From NCBI GenBank assembly GCA_963826695.1, contig CAWGXZ010000003.1, forward strand, positions 124,001 to 188,000: a stretch of DNA of 64,000 nt, written 5' to 3'. Under the pieces are notes generated by a model. That model searched no databases, was not told the origin of the DNA, and saw only the letters and a list, made by a program, of their open reading frames with translations. Numbering within the stretch: position 1 is the stretch's first letter; the number at the start of each line of letters is the position of its first letter. Source of the DNA: CAWGXZ01 sp963826695 (GTDB lineage: Bacteria; Pseudomonadota; Gammaproteobacteria; Burkholderiales; Burkholderiaceae_C). The position numbers were made by a program, and so were the translations under genes. Shown piece after piece: positions 37,774-46,125 of the stretch.

Positions 37774-39282
37774 ATGCGCACGAGACTGGCCCACGTCCTG
37801 TCGTTCTGGCTGCTTGGCGCCGTGGCGCTGAGCGTGTTGGGCATGGGCGGCGTCAGCGCATGGCACCTGCGCCAGGGCTTCGTCGCCTACCTTCAAGCGC
37901 GCGACGTCGAGCGGCTCGACCGGTTTGCCCTGCTGGTGGCGGGACGCATGCAGCGGGCGACTGTCGACTCCGCGAGCCGTGGGGACCCAGCCGCACCACC
38001 GGACATGCGCGGCCTGCTGCGTGAACTGGCGGTGCTGGAGGGTCTGCCTTCGGGACCACCGCCCGCCCCGAACGGCCCGCCTGCTGCCGGCCCGGAGGGC
38101 GCCGGCGGGCCGGACCGCGAGCCCGGCGCAGGGCCCGGACGCCCGCCCCCGCATGGACCCCAAGGCCGGGAGGACGCCTTCGGTGCACGCGTCAGACTGT
38201 TGCGGCCCGACGGCTCGCACTGGGCTGGCCCGCGCTTGGCTCCCGGCGCCCAGGGCCTGGTCGAGCGACCGGTCTTTCTGGCCGGGCAACTTGCGGCGCG
38301 CCTGCAATTGCGCCCCGCAGCGCCGCTCCCCGGCGGCATCGAAACGCAGTTCCTGCGCTCGCAGTACCTCGGCATTGCCGCGGTGGCCGCAGCCATGCTG
38401 CTGCTCGCGCTGGGCAGTGCGCTGGGCCTGGCCCGCCAATGGGCGCGCCCGCTGCGCGCCGTGCAGGAGGCGACCACGCGCATCGCAGCAGGCGAGCTGG
38501 GCGTGCGCGTGCCCATCGAGCGCGGCGACGAGATCGGCGACGTGGTGCGAAACGTGAATGCCATGGCCGCCAGCCTGCAGCGCATCGAAGGCGCCCGCCG
38601 GCGTTGGCTGGCCGACCTGTCGCACGAACTGCGCACGCCGCTGGCGGCGTTGCGCGGCGAGATCGAGGCGCTGGTGGACGGCGTGCGCCAGCCGAGCGCC
38701 GCCGCCTTCGCCTCGCTGCACGAAGACGTGCTGCGCCTCGGCCGCCTGGTCGATGACCTGCATCTGCTCGCCATGGCCGATCTGCAGACGCTGCCCTACC
38801 GGTGCACCGAAGCCGATGCCGTCGATATCGCCGAGGCGGCATTGCAGCGCCATGCCGCATTCGCGCGCGACGCGGGTCTGACCCTGGGTTGGCGCAGCAC
38901 GCCGACCGCCCCCGTGCCCGTGCGTTGGGACGCGCTGCGCATCGACCAGGTGCTGACCAACCTGCTGCAGAACAGCCTGCGCTACACCGACGCGCCCGGC
39001 CGCATCGAGCTGAGCCTGCACGAAGCAGCCGGCACCGTGCACCTGAGCGTCGACGACAGCGCGCCCGGCGTCGCACCGCTCGATCTGCCGCGCCTGTTCG
39101 AGCCGCTGTTCCGAGCCGACGCGGCGCGCAGCCGCCACAACGGTGGCAGTGGGCTCGGCCTGGCCATCTGCCGGGCAATCGTCGCGGCGCACGGCGGGCG
39201 CGTCGGCGTCAGCGCGTCGCCCCTCGGCGGGCTGCGCGTGCATGTCGAGCTGCCTGTCAACGCAGTCGGGCGCGGGACGTGA
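37774..39282 (+). CDS. Two-component sensor histidine kinase, BaeS-like
   Basis: A 502-residue membrane sensor. Helix 1 (VLSFWLLGAVALSVLGMGGV) is followed by a periplasmic domain of about 170 residues with a striking Pro/Gly-rich stretch, and helix 2 (LGIAAVAAAMLLLALGSALG). A HAMP region, the phosphoacceptor His284 in LADLSHELRTPLAALR, the N box TNLLQNSLRYTD and the ATP-lid GGSGLGLAICRAIV follow. The architecture resembles BaeS-type envelope-stress sensors. The stop overlaps the regulator start by 4 bp (GTGA). It diverges from the YHYH 2 operon, a likely target. Confidence 0.92.
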   Translation: MRTRLAHVLSFWLLGAVALSVLGMGGVSAWHLRQGFVAYLQARDVERLDRFALLVAGRMQRATVDSASRGDPAAPPDMRGLLRELAVLEGLPSGPPPAPNGPPAAGPEGAGGPDREPGAGPGRPPPHGPQGREDAFGARVRLLRPDGSHWAGPRLAPGAQGLVERPVFLAGQLAARLQLRPAAPLPGGIETQFLRSQYLGIAAVAAAMLLLALGSALGLARQWARPLRAVQEATTRIAAGELGVRVPIERGDEIGDVVRNVNAMAASLQRIEGARRRWLADLSHELRTPLAALRGEIEALVDGVRQPSAAAFASLHEDVLRLGRLVDDLHLLAMADLQTLPYRCTEADAVDIAEAALQRHAAFARDAGLTLGWRSTPTAPVPVRWDALRIDQVLTNLLQNSLRYTDAPGRIELSLHEAAGTVHLSVDDSAPGVAPLDLPRLFEPLFRADAARSRHNGGSGLGLAICRAIVAAHGGRVGVSASPLGGLRVHVELPVNAVGRGT

Positions 39283-39973
39283 CCGTGCGCAGCAACTCCA
39301 CCGAGGTCCTCGTGGTCGAGGACGACCCCAAGATCGCGCAGCTGCTGCTCGACTACCTGCGTGCCGAGGGCCTGGTCGCGCAACGCGGTTGCCGACGGCG
39401 CCGAGGCCGTGCGGCACGTCACCCGCACGCGCCCTGCGCTGATCCTGCTCGACCTGATGCTGCCCGGGCTGGACGGGCTGGGCGTCTGCCGCGCCGTGCG
39501 CCAGTTCAGCGACGTGCCGATCATCATGCTGACCGCCCGCGTCGACGAGATCGACCGCATGCTGGGGCTCGACACCGGCGCGGACGACTATGTGTGCAAG
39601 CCCTTCAGCCCGCGCGAGGTGATGGCCCGCGTGCGGGCCCAGCTGCGCCGCGCCGACGGCCACATGGCGCCCCGCGTGTGGCAGGTCGATGACGACGGCC
39701 TGCGCATTGCGTGGCGCGGGCAACTGGCTGGCGCTCACGGCGCTCGAGTTCCGCATGCTGCGCCTGATGCTCGGGCAGCCCGGCCGTGTCTACTCGCGCG
39801 CGCAACTGCTCGAGGCCATGCACCTCGACCAGCGCGACGTGAGCGACCGCGCCATCGACAGCCACGTCAAGAACCTGCGTCGCAAGGTGCAGTCGGTCGA
39901 CCCCGGCTTCGACTGCCTGCGCTCGGTCTACGGCGCCGGCTATTGCTTCGACGCACCGCGGTTGGCCGTCTGA
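39279..39973 (+). pseudogene. OmpR/PhoB-type response regulator, two frameshifts as given
   Basis: The receiver begins TEVLVVEDDPKIAQLLLDYL (acidic pair), then LILLDLMLPGLDGLGVCRAV with the phospho-Asp and DDYVCKPFSPREV with the conserved Lys. The C-terminal winged helix reads LTALEFRMLRLMLGQPGRVY and SHVKNLRRKVQSVDPGFDCL. Extra bases near 39384 and near 39716-39720 split it; removing both gives about 230 residues. GTG start overlaps the kinase stop. It probably pairs with that kinase and controls the divergent YHYH genes through the 17-bp motif. Confidence 0.88.
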
Positions 39974-40182
39974 AAGACGGTGCGAAGGGACGTACGCGTA
40001 CGGAACCTGCCCGATCTGCAGGCCAGCACGGGCAAGCGACGTCGGGCAGCGGAACCGCGACGCCGTGGCCTCGATTCACGAGCTCGACTCCCGCGGTGCG
40101 CTCCCCGGCAGGTGTGCGGACACCGTACCCGCCTCGGGCGACTCCGACACCGACGCGCCGGTGCAAGCCTCCCGGGCCGACC

Positions 40183-40719
40183 TCAGCGCAGCCGCCGGTG
40201 CGTGCGCAGGTACGGCACCAGCCCGCCGGCGGCGAGCAGGGTCTGGACGAAGGGCGGCAGCGGCTCGCAGGGGATGACGCGCGGCGTCGCGCCGGTCACG
40301 GTCAGGCGCAGGTCGTCGCTGCCGATCGCCAGCTGCAGGCGGTCGCCCTCGGCGATCGACGAGGTGTCGGCGGTGACGAGCAACAGGCCGTTGTTGAGCG
40401 CGTTGCGCAGGTAGGTGCGCGCAAAGCTCTGCGCGACGACGACCTCGATGCCGGCGCCCTGGACCACGGTGACCGCCACTTCCATCGCCGAGCCGCAGCC
40501 GAAGTTGCGGCCGGCGACCAGCCAGTCGCCGGGCTCCACCGTGGCGGCGAAGCCGGGCATCGGGTCCTCGAGCAGGAAGGCGCGCAGCAGCTGCGGATCG
40601 AGCGTGTTCTTCTTGCGGTGCGAGGCGATCAGCGCGTCGGTGTTGACGTCGTCGCCGAGCCGGCGGGCGCGGCCGTGGCGGTGCGAGGTCACCGTGTCGG
40701 TGTCGGCCGCTGCACTCAC
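40183..40719 (-). CDS. LeuD-like small subunit of an aconitase-family hydro-lyase
   Basis: A 178-residue swivelling domain. GDDVNTDALIASHRKKNTLD, GRNFGCGSAMEVAVTVVQGA and FARTYLRNALNNGLLLV correspond to the conserved NTD, GxNFGCGSSREHA and FxRNxxNNG segments of LeuD. The substitution of SSREHA by SAMEVA is unusual and marks it as a paralogue of true LeuD, perhaps with a different substrate. The GTG start overlaps the large-subunit stop by 4 bp. It is the last gene of the aminotransferase-aldolase cluster. Confidence 0.85.
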   Translation of the reverse strand: MSAAADTDTVTSHRHGRARRLGDDVNTDALIASHRKKNTLDPQLLRAFLLEDPMPGFAATVEPGDWLVAGRNFGCGSAMEVAVTVVQGAGIEVVVAQSFARTYLRNALNNGLLLVTADTSSIAEGDRLQLAIGSDDLRLTVTGATPRVIPCEPLPPFVQTLLAAGGLVPYLRTHRRLR

Positions 40720-42023
40720 GGGCGCTGCCCCACGTGGGCGGGCGTGGCCTGGGCATCGTCGCCGATGCGCCCGCGCAGGGCCGCCTGGGCGCAGGTGCGC
40801 GGCGAGGCCAGCACGATCTCCGCTTCGCGGTTGCCCATGCGGCCGAGGAAGTTGCGGTTGGCGGTCGAGAGCACCCGGCTGCCCGACGCGGGCGGCGGTC
40901 CGTCGGTGCCGCAGCAGCCGGCGCAGCCCGGCTTGCGGATGTCGGCGCCGAGCGCGCGGAAGGCGGCCAGCGAGCCGTCGGCCTCGAGCTCGGCAACCAC
41001 CGTCGCCGAGGCGGGCGCGACGACCAGCTTGACGCCCGCGGCCAGCCGGCCGCCGCGCAGCACCTCGAGCGCCTCGTGGAAATCCTTGACCCGCCCGCCG
41101 GTGCAGGTGCCGAGGTAGACGGTGTCGATCGCCAGCGGCGATGCGCCGACGACGTCGACGACGTTGTCGACCTGGTGCGGCAAGGCCAGCTGCGGACGCA
41201 CCGCGCCGAGATCGAAGTCGAGCCGCTGCGCATAGCGGCACCCCGGGTCGGCCGCCATCGGCTCGCCGCCCGTCACGCCATGCGCGTCGAGCCAGGTCCG
41301 GGTGCAGTCGTCGCTGGGAAAGAGGCCCGCCTTCGCGCCGGCCTCGACCGACATGTTGGCCAGCACGATGCGGTCGTCCATGTCGAGCGCGGCGACACCC
41401 GGGCCGCCGAACTCGAGCGCCATCGCCGAGGCGCCGTCGGCACCGAGCCGGCCGATCAGCGCCAGCGCGGCGTCCTTGGCGCCGGCGTCGCCCGCCAGGC
41501 GCCCATGCAGGTCGATGCGGCAGGTCTGCGGCACGCGCAGCCAGACCTGGTGGCACTGCAGCACGCCGGCCAGGTCCGACGAGCCGATGCCGGTGCCGAA
41601 GGCGTTGAGCGCGCCGTAGCTCACCGCGTGCGAGTCGGCGGCCACCACCAGCTGCCCAGGCCGCACCCGCCCTGATTCCATCATCCGCTGGTGGCCGATG
41701 CCGTCGCCGACCTCGAACACGTGCACGCCGTGGCGCTGCGCATAGTCGCGGGCGATCGCCTGCAGCGCCAGCGCCCGCTCGCCGGAGGCGGCGCCGTAGT
41801 GGTCGAAGGCGAAGGCCAGCGCGTCGGGGCGCGCCGGCGCGGGCAGATCGGCCGCCGGCTGCATGGCGCGGAAGTAGTCGAGCGCCATCGGCACCGAGGC
41901 ATCGGTGCCCATCGCCTGGTCGACATCGCAGACGACGAACTCGCCCGCGCCCACCCGCCGACCGGCCGCGCGCGAAAGCAGCTTCTCGGCCAGCGTCTGC
42001 GCGGTGGCAGCCGGCGGGTGCAT
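40716..42023 (-). CDS. LeuC-like large subunit of an aconitase-family hydro-lyase
   Basis: A 435-residue [4Fe-4S] dehydratase subunit of the LeuC/homoaconitase type. TLAEKLLSRAAGRRVGAGEF is the standard opening. The three cluster cysteines are in LGTCTGG and in KPGCAGCCG; ADSHAVSYGALNAFGTGIG and LSTANRNFLGRMGN are also present. Members add or remove water on citrate-like acids (isopropylmalate, homocitrate, methylcitrate, dimethylmalate). Neighbours are an aminotransferase, an RraA-type aldolase and a Bug receptor rather than leuA/leuB, which argues for a catabolic substrate. Confidence 0.88.
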   Translation of the reverse strand: MHPPAATAQTLAEKLLSRAAGRRVGAGEFVVCDVDQAMGTDASVPMALDYFRAMQPAADLPAPARPDALAFAFDHYGAASGERALALQAIARDYAQRHGVHVFEVGDGIGHQRMMESGRVRPGQLVVAADSHAVSYGALNAFGTGIGSSDLAGVLQCHQVWLRVPQTCRIDLHGRLAGDAGAKDAALALIGRLGADGASAMALEFGGPGVAALDMDDRIVLANMSVEAGAKAGLFPSDDCTRTWLDAHGVTGGEPMAADPGCRYAQRLDFDLGAVRPQLALPHQVDNVVDVVGASPLAIDTVYLGTCTGGRVKDFHEALEVLRGGRLAAGVKLVVAPASATVVAELEADGSLAAFRALGADIRKPGCAGCCGTDGPPPASGSRVLSTANRNFLGRMGNREAEIVLASPRTCAQAALRGRIGDDAQATPAHVGQRP

Positions 42024-42035
42024 GGCCCGTGCCGG

Positions 42036-43049
42036 TCAGTTCAGGACGATGTTGGCCGAGCGGATCAGCCGGCTCCACTTGTCGTTTTCCGCCGCGATGT
42101 GGCGGGCGAAGGCCTCCGGCGGGCCGCCGACGGCGTCGATGCCGAGGGCGGCGAACTTCTGGCGCACGTCGTCGGTCTTGAGGATGCGGTCGATCGCCCG
42201 GTTCAGCTTGGTGATCACGGCCGGCGGCGTGCCGGCCGGTGCCGCGATGCCGCTCCAGGAGAGCGATTCGTAGCCCTTGATGCCGGCCTCGTCGAGCGTC
42301 GGCACGTCGGGCAGGCTCGGCAGGCGCTTCGGCCCGGTGACCGCCAGCGCCCGCAGCTTGCCCTGCTGGATGAACGGCAGCGACGACGGTGCGTTGTCGA
42401 ACAGCATCGTCACCCGGCCGGAGATGACGTCGGTCAGCGCCTGCGCGCTGCCGCGGTAGGGCACATGGACGATGTCGAGCCCGGCCATCGCCTTGAACAG
42501 CTCGGCCGACAGGTGTGTCGAGCTGCCCGCGCCCGACGAGGCGAAGCTCATCGTTCCCGGCGCCGACTTGCCCTTGGCGACGACGTCGGAAACGGTCTTC
42601 AACGGCAGCTCGGACGGCACCACGAAGATGTTGGTGATCAGCGAGGTGTAGCTCACCGGCACCAGGTCCTTCTGCGGGTCGTACGTCATGTTCTTGTACA
42701 GGTGCGCGTTGATCGACAGCACGCCGGTGGTCGCCATCAGCAGCGTGTAGCCGTCGGCCGGCGCCTTGGCAACGGCATCGGCGCCGAGGTTGCCCGCGGC
42801 GCCGGCCTTGTTGTCGATGATGAACTGCTGCTTGAACTCGGCGCCGAGCTTCTCGGCCAGGATGCGCGCCACCACGTCGGTCGAGCCGCCGGGCGCGAAG
42901 GGCACCACGATGCGCACCGGCTTGGCGGGCCAGTCGTCCTGCGCCGCGGCCGGCGCGGCGCCGCCCAGCAGCGCGGCGCCGAAAGCCCAGGTTGCCACGG
43001 TGGCAAGGGCGGCGAGTGCCGGCGAGCTGACAAGCGACGGGATCTTCAT
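42036..43049 (-). CDS. Bug-family tripartite tricarboxylate transporter receptor
   Basis: A 337-residue periplasmic binding protein with a long signal region (TWAFGALLGGAA-like) ending AAAQDDWPAKPVRI. Cleft segments are VVPFAPGGSTDVVARILAEK, NKAGAAGNLGADAVAKAPAD and HVPYRGSAQALTDVISGR. It sits in the middle of the aminotransferase-aldolase-hydratase operon, between RraA-type (44 bp) and LeuC-like (12 bp) genes, so its ligand is probably the acid that these enzymes degrade. Confidence 0.88.
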   Translation of the reverse strand: MKIPSLVSSPALAALATVATWAFGAALLGGAAPAAAQDDWPAKPVRIVVPFAPGGSTDVVARILAEKLGAEFKQQFIIDNKAGAAGNLGADAVAKAPADGYTLLMATTGVLSINAHLYKNMTYDPQKDLVPVSYTSLITNIFVVPSELPLKTVSDVVAKGKSAPGTMSFASSGAGSSTHLSAELFKAMAGLDIVHVPYRGSAQALTDVISGRVTMLFDNAPSSLPFIQQGKLRALAVTGPKRLPSLPDVPTLDEAGIKGYESLSWSGIAAPAGTPPAVITKLNRAIDRILKTDDVRQKFAALGIDAVGGPPEAFARHIAAENDKWSRLIRSANIVLN

Positions 43050-43092
43050 GGCGTCTCCTCGATTGAACGGAAAGGGTGGGGAACGGGGCGCT

Positions 43093-43779
43093 TCAGAGCG
43101 GCAGGCCCTTGGCGCGCAGCACCGCGTCGAAGCGCTCCGGGTCGGTGCTGCCCGCGGCATTGGCCGCGCGGATGCGGGCCTCGCGCTCGAGGTGCGCCCG
43201 CGCGGCCTCCAGCAGCGCCGGTGCCTCGGCGGCCGGGATGGCGATCACGCCGTCGGCATCGCCCAGCATCAGGTCGCCGGGGGCCACCGCCATGCCGGCA
43301 CAGGCGATCGGCACGTTGATCTCGCCGGGACCTTCCTTGCCGGGACCGCGGTGCGTGTGGCACTTCGCGAAGACCGGCAGTTCGCCTTCGGCCCACTCGA
43401 GCACGTCGCGCAGGGCGCCGTCGATGACCAGCCCGCCGAGCCCCACCCGCAGCGCAGTGGTGCGCATCAGGCCGCCCACCAGCGCCTGCGCGCAGTCGCC
43501 GCCGCCGTCGATCACCAGCACGTCGCCCGGCTGCACCAGCATCAGCGCCTTGTGGATCATCAGGTTGTCGCCGGGTTTCACCCGCACCGTCACCGCCGGC
43601 CCGCACAGCACCAGCCGCAGGTCGCCGTGGTAGCCGGTGAGCCCCAGCGCGCCGACACTCCGGCCCATGCAGTCGCCGACCACCGGCACCGGGATGCTGC
43701 GGAAGGCCTCGACGGTTGCCGCGTCGGGTCCGGCGCCGCGCGCGCCGATCCGGTAGCCCGGCGGCCAGGCGGCGCTCAT
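43093..43779 (-). CDS. RraA-family protein, 4-hydroxy-4-methyl-2-oxoglutarate aldolase-like
   Basis: A 228-residue RraA-fold protein. GDNLMIHKALMLVQPGDVLV, then GLGGLVIDGALRD with the substrate Arg and metal Asp of the class II pyruvate aldolases, and PGEINVPIACAGMAVAPGDL are present. Such proteins split 4-hydroxy-4-methyl-2-oxoglutarate or 4-carboxy-4-hydroxy-2-oxoadipate into pyruvate plus an oxo acid; true RraA ribonuclease inhibitors are shorter. Its ATG overlaps the aminotransferase stop by 4 bp. Confidence 0.85.
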   Translation of the reverse strand: MSAAWPPGYRIGARGAGPDAATVEAFRSIPVPVVGDCMGRSVGALGLTGYHGDLRLVLCGPAVTVRVKPGDNLMIHKALMLVQPGDVLVIDGGGDCAQALVGGLMRTTALRVGLGGLVIDGALRDVLEWAEGELPVFAKCHTHRGPGKEGPGEINVPIACAGMAVAPGDLMLGDADGVIAIPAAEAPALLEAARAHLEREARIRAANAAGSTDPERFDAVLRAKGLPL

Positions 43780-44978
43780 TGCAGCGCCTCGCAGGCGCGC
43801 TGCAGCCGCGCGCAGCCTTCGTCGAGCGTCTCGATGGCGGTGGCGAAGGAAATGCGGAAGAACGGCGAGGCGCCGTAGGCATCGCCCTGCAGGACGGCCA
43901 GGTTCTGGTGTTCCAGCAGGTGCATGACGAAGTCCCGGTCGGTGGCGATGACACGCCCGTCCGGCGTGTGCTTGCCGATGAAGGCCGCGCACGACGGGTA
44001 GAGGTAGAAGGCGCCCTCGGGCCGGTGGCACTGCACGCCCGGGATGTCGGCCAGCCGCGCCAGCACATGGTCGCGACGGGCCTGGAAGATGGCGGTGCGC
44101 TCGGCGACGATCCCTTGCGGGCCGTCGAGCGCGGCAATCGCCGCGGCCTGGGCCACGCTGTTCGCATTCGAGGTGCTCTGCGACTGCAGCTTGGTCATGG
44201 CCTTGATCAGCGCCGCCGGGCCGCCCGCATAGCCGATGCGCCAGCCGGTCATCGCGTAGGCCTTCGACACGCCGTTGACCGTCAGCGTGCGCGCCTTCAG
44301 CCCGGGCTCGACCTGCGCCGGCGTGACGAAGCGCCGGCCGTCGTAGAGAACGTGCTCGTAGATGTCGTCGGTCAGCACGGCCACCTGCGGATGGCGCATC
44401 AGCACGTCGGTCAGCGCCTTCATCTGCGCCGCGTCGTAGACCGCGCCGCTCGGGTTGTTCGGCGCGTTGAGCACCAGCCAGCGGGTGCGCGGCGTGATCG
44501 CCTGCTCGAGGCTTTCGGCCTGCAGCCGGAAGCCCTGCTCCGGCGGGCAGTCGACGAACACCGGCGTCCCTTCCGCCAGGCGCACGATGTCCGGGTACGA
44601 GACCCAGTAGGGCGCCGGGACGATGACCTCGTCGCCCGGCTCGAGGCTGCTCATCAGCGCGTTGAAGATCACCTGCTTGGCGCCGGTGCCGACGATGAGT
44701 TCGTCGGGTGCGTAGTCGAGTCCGTTCTCGCGCTCGAACTTGCGCTGGATGGCGCGCTTCAGCTCGGGCGTGCCACCGACGTCGGTGTAGCGGATCGGCC
44801 GCTCCAGGGCACGGCGCGCGGCTTCGAGGACGTGCTCGGGTGTGGCGAAGTCGGGCTCGCCCGAGGTCAGCCCGACGATGTCGCGGCCTTCGGCGCGCAG
44901 CGCGCGTGCGCGCTGCCCGGCCATCGAGCTGGCAGAGGGCTGGATCCGGTCCAGGCGGCTGGCGATCGCGATCGACAT
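43776..44978 (-). CDS. Class I PLP-dependent aminotransferase, aspartate aminotransferase-like
   Basis: A 400-residue cytoplasmic transaminase. VGLTSGEPDFATPEHVLEAA, LNAPNNPSGAVYD, TDDIYEHVLYDG and the PLP-lysine motif NGVSKAYAMTGWRIGYAGG are all standard for the AspC-1b group. FFRISFATAIETLDEG near the end holds the substrate-carboxylate Arg. The longer frame upstream is antisense to the LysR gene and is rejected. It is first in the operon, with a LysR gene divergent 144 bp away, and overlaps RraA. Substrate range cannot be told from sequence. Confidence 0.9.
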   Translation of the reverse strand: MSIAIASRLDRIQPSASSMAGQRARALRAEGRDIVGLTSGEPDFATPEHVLEAARRALERPIRYTDVGGTPELKRAIQRKFERENGLDYAPDELIVGTGAKQVIFNALMSSLEPGDEVIVPAPYWVSYPDIVRLAEGTPVFVDCPPEQGFRLQAESLEQAITPRTRWLVLNAPNNPSGAVYDAAQMKALTDVLMRHPQVAVLTDDIYEHVLYDGRRFVTPAQVEPGLKARTLTVNGVSKAYAMTGWRIGYAGGPAALIKAMTKLQSQSTSNANSVAQAAAIAALDGPQGIVAERTAIFQARRDHVLARLADIPGVQCHRPEGAFYLYPSCAAFIGKHTPDGRVIATDRDFVMHLLEHQNLAVLQGDAYGASPFFRISFATAIETLDEGCARLQRACEALQ

Positions 44979-45062
44979 GGCAGGTGGACAGCAGGGCTGC
45001 CCGGGAAGCGGGTTCGAGCCGGAGTCTAGGCAGCCGGTCCGATCGAGGCCAACCGTGTTTTC

Positions 45063-45076
45063 CGATCGATTGATCG
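45063..45076. promoter_or_regulatory. Inverted repeat between aminotransferase operon and LysR gene
   Basis: CGATC-gatt-GATCG is a perfect inverted repeat in the divergent promoter, about 85 bp before the aminotransferase start. This is the usual place for a LysR site, though the exact T-N11-A pattern is not clear. Confidence 0.4.
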
Positions 45077-45122
45077 ACGGCCGCGAAATATCATGGCTCG
45101 GTCGCCCACGCTCCCGAACCCC

Positions 45123-46068
45123 ATGGCTGTCCACACCGCCTTGTCGCTGCGGCACCTGCGCTGCTTCCTCGCGGTGGCGCGCCACGGCTCGTTCACCTCG
45201 GCGGCGGCCGAGCTGTTCACGACCCAGTCCTCGCTCACCGCGACGATCCAGCAGTTCGAGCAGCGGGTCGGCCTGAAGCTGTTCGACCGGACCACCCGCC
45301 GGGTGCAGCTCACCCGCGAAGGCGCCACCTTCGTCGCCGAGGCCGAAGCGCTGCTGCGCCGCTTCGACAGCGCCATCGGCGACCTCGCCGCACTGGCCGA
45401 AGGCGCCCAGGGCCAGATCCGCATCGCCGCGGCGGCATCGGTGATCCACCGCTTCCTGGCCCGGGTGATCGACGAGTTCCGCGCGCGCTACCCGGGCCTG
45501 AGCTTCGTGCTGCGCGACGGCGGCTCGGAGCAGGTCGAGCGCATGCTGCTCGACGGCGAGATCGACTTCGCCATCGCCAGCCGCCACCAGGGCCACGAGG
45601 CGCTCGACTACGTGCCGGTGCTGAGCGACCGCTACGGCGTCGTCTGCGCGCCGGACCATCCGCTGGCGGGCACGACCCGGCGGCTGTGCTGGTCCGACCT
45701 GCCGGCCGCCGGCCACATCCGCTTCACACGCGACACGGGGATCGGCACCTTCCTGCGCGAGCACGTGGGCCACCTGCCGCTGTTCGAAGGGCGGGGCGAC
45801 GAGATCTCGAGCACCCACGCCCTGTTCGCGCTGCTGCGCTCGGGCCATTGCTATTCGGTCGTGCCGGCGCTCGCCGCCGACAGCAGCGACCGGGTCGCAC
45901 CGGCGCTGCGCTTTCTCGAGCTCGACGAGCCGGTGCTTTCGCGCGAGATTCTGCCTCATCACCCGGCGCCTGCGATCGCTCTCGCCCAACGCCCGCCGCC
46001 TGCTCGACAGCCTGCTCGGCGCGATCGCCGGCGGCGCGCTGCCCACCGGCGTGACGGCGCTGGCCTGA
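45123..46068 (+). pseudogene. LysR-family regulator, one frameshift as given
   Basis: The helix-turn-helix LRCFLAVARHGSFTSAAAEL, TQSSLTATIQQFEQRVGLKL is clear, and the effector domain runs intact to PVLSREI. An extra base near 45951 then shifts the frame; the alternative frame gives CLITRRLRSLSPNARRLLDS and a stop at 46066-46068, a normal LysR end at about 314 residues. Without correction the frame reads on antisense-like through the MFS gene. A start 30 bases upstream is possible. It diverges from the aminotransferase-aldolase operon. Confidence 0.87.
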
Positions 46069-46125
46069 GGCGGCGCTTACCATCCGCGGCTGCTCGCTCG
46101 CCGGCCTCGGCCGGTCTCTGTTCCG

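Noticed and set aside
36307..39756. A 3.4-kb open minus-strand frame covering the YHYH 2 gene and running antisense to the kinase and regulator
   Set aside because: Only the part up to 37332 has family motifs; the rest is the GC-rich reverse frame of a well supported kinase gene.
40183..42023. Leucine biosynthesis leuCD
   Set aside because: No leuA or leuB nearby, altered LeuD motif, and neighbours are catabolic; I keep the call as LeuCD-like.
43776..46046. A longer aminotransferase frame of over 750 residues
   Set aside because: The added N-terminus lies antisense to the LysR gene and has no motif; MSIAIASRLDRIQPS is a normal aminotransferase start.
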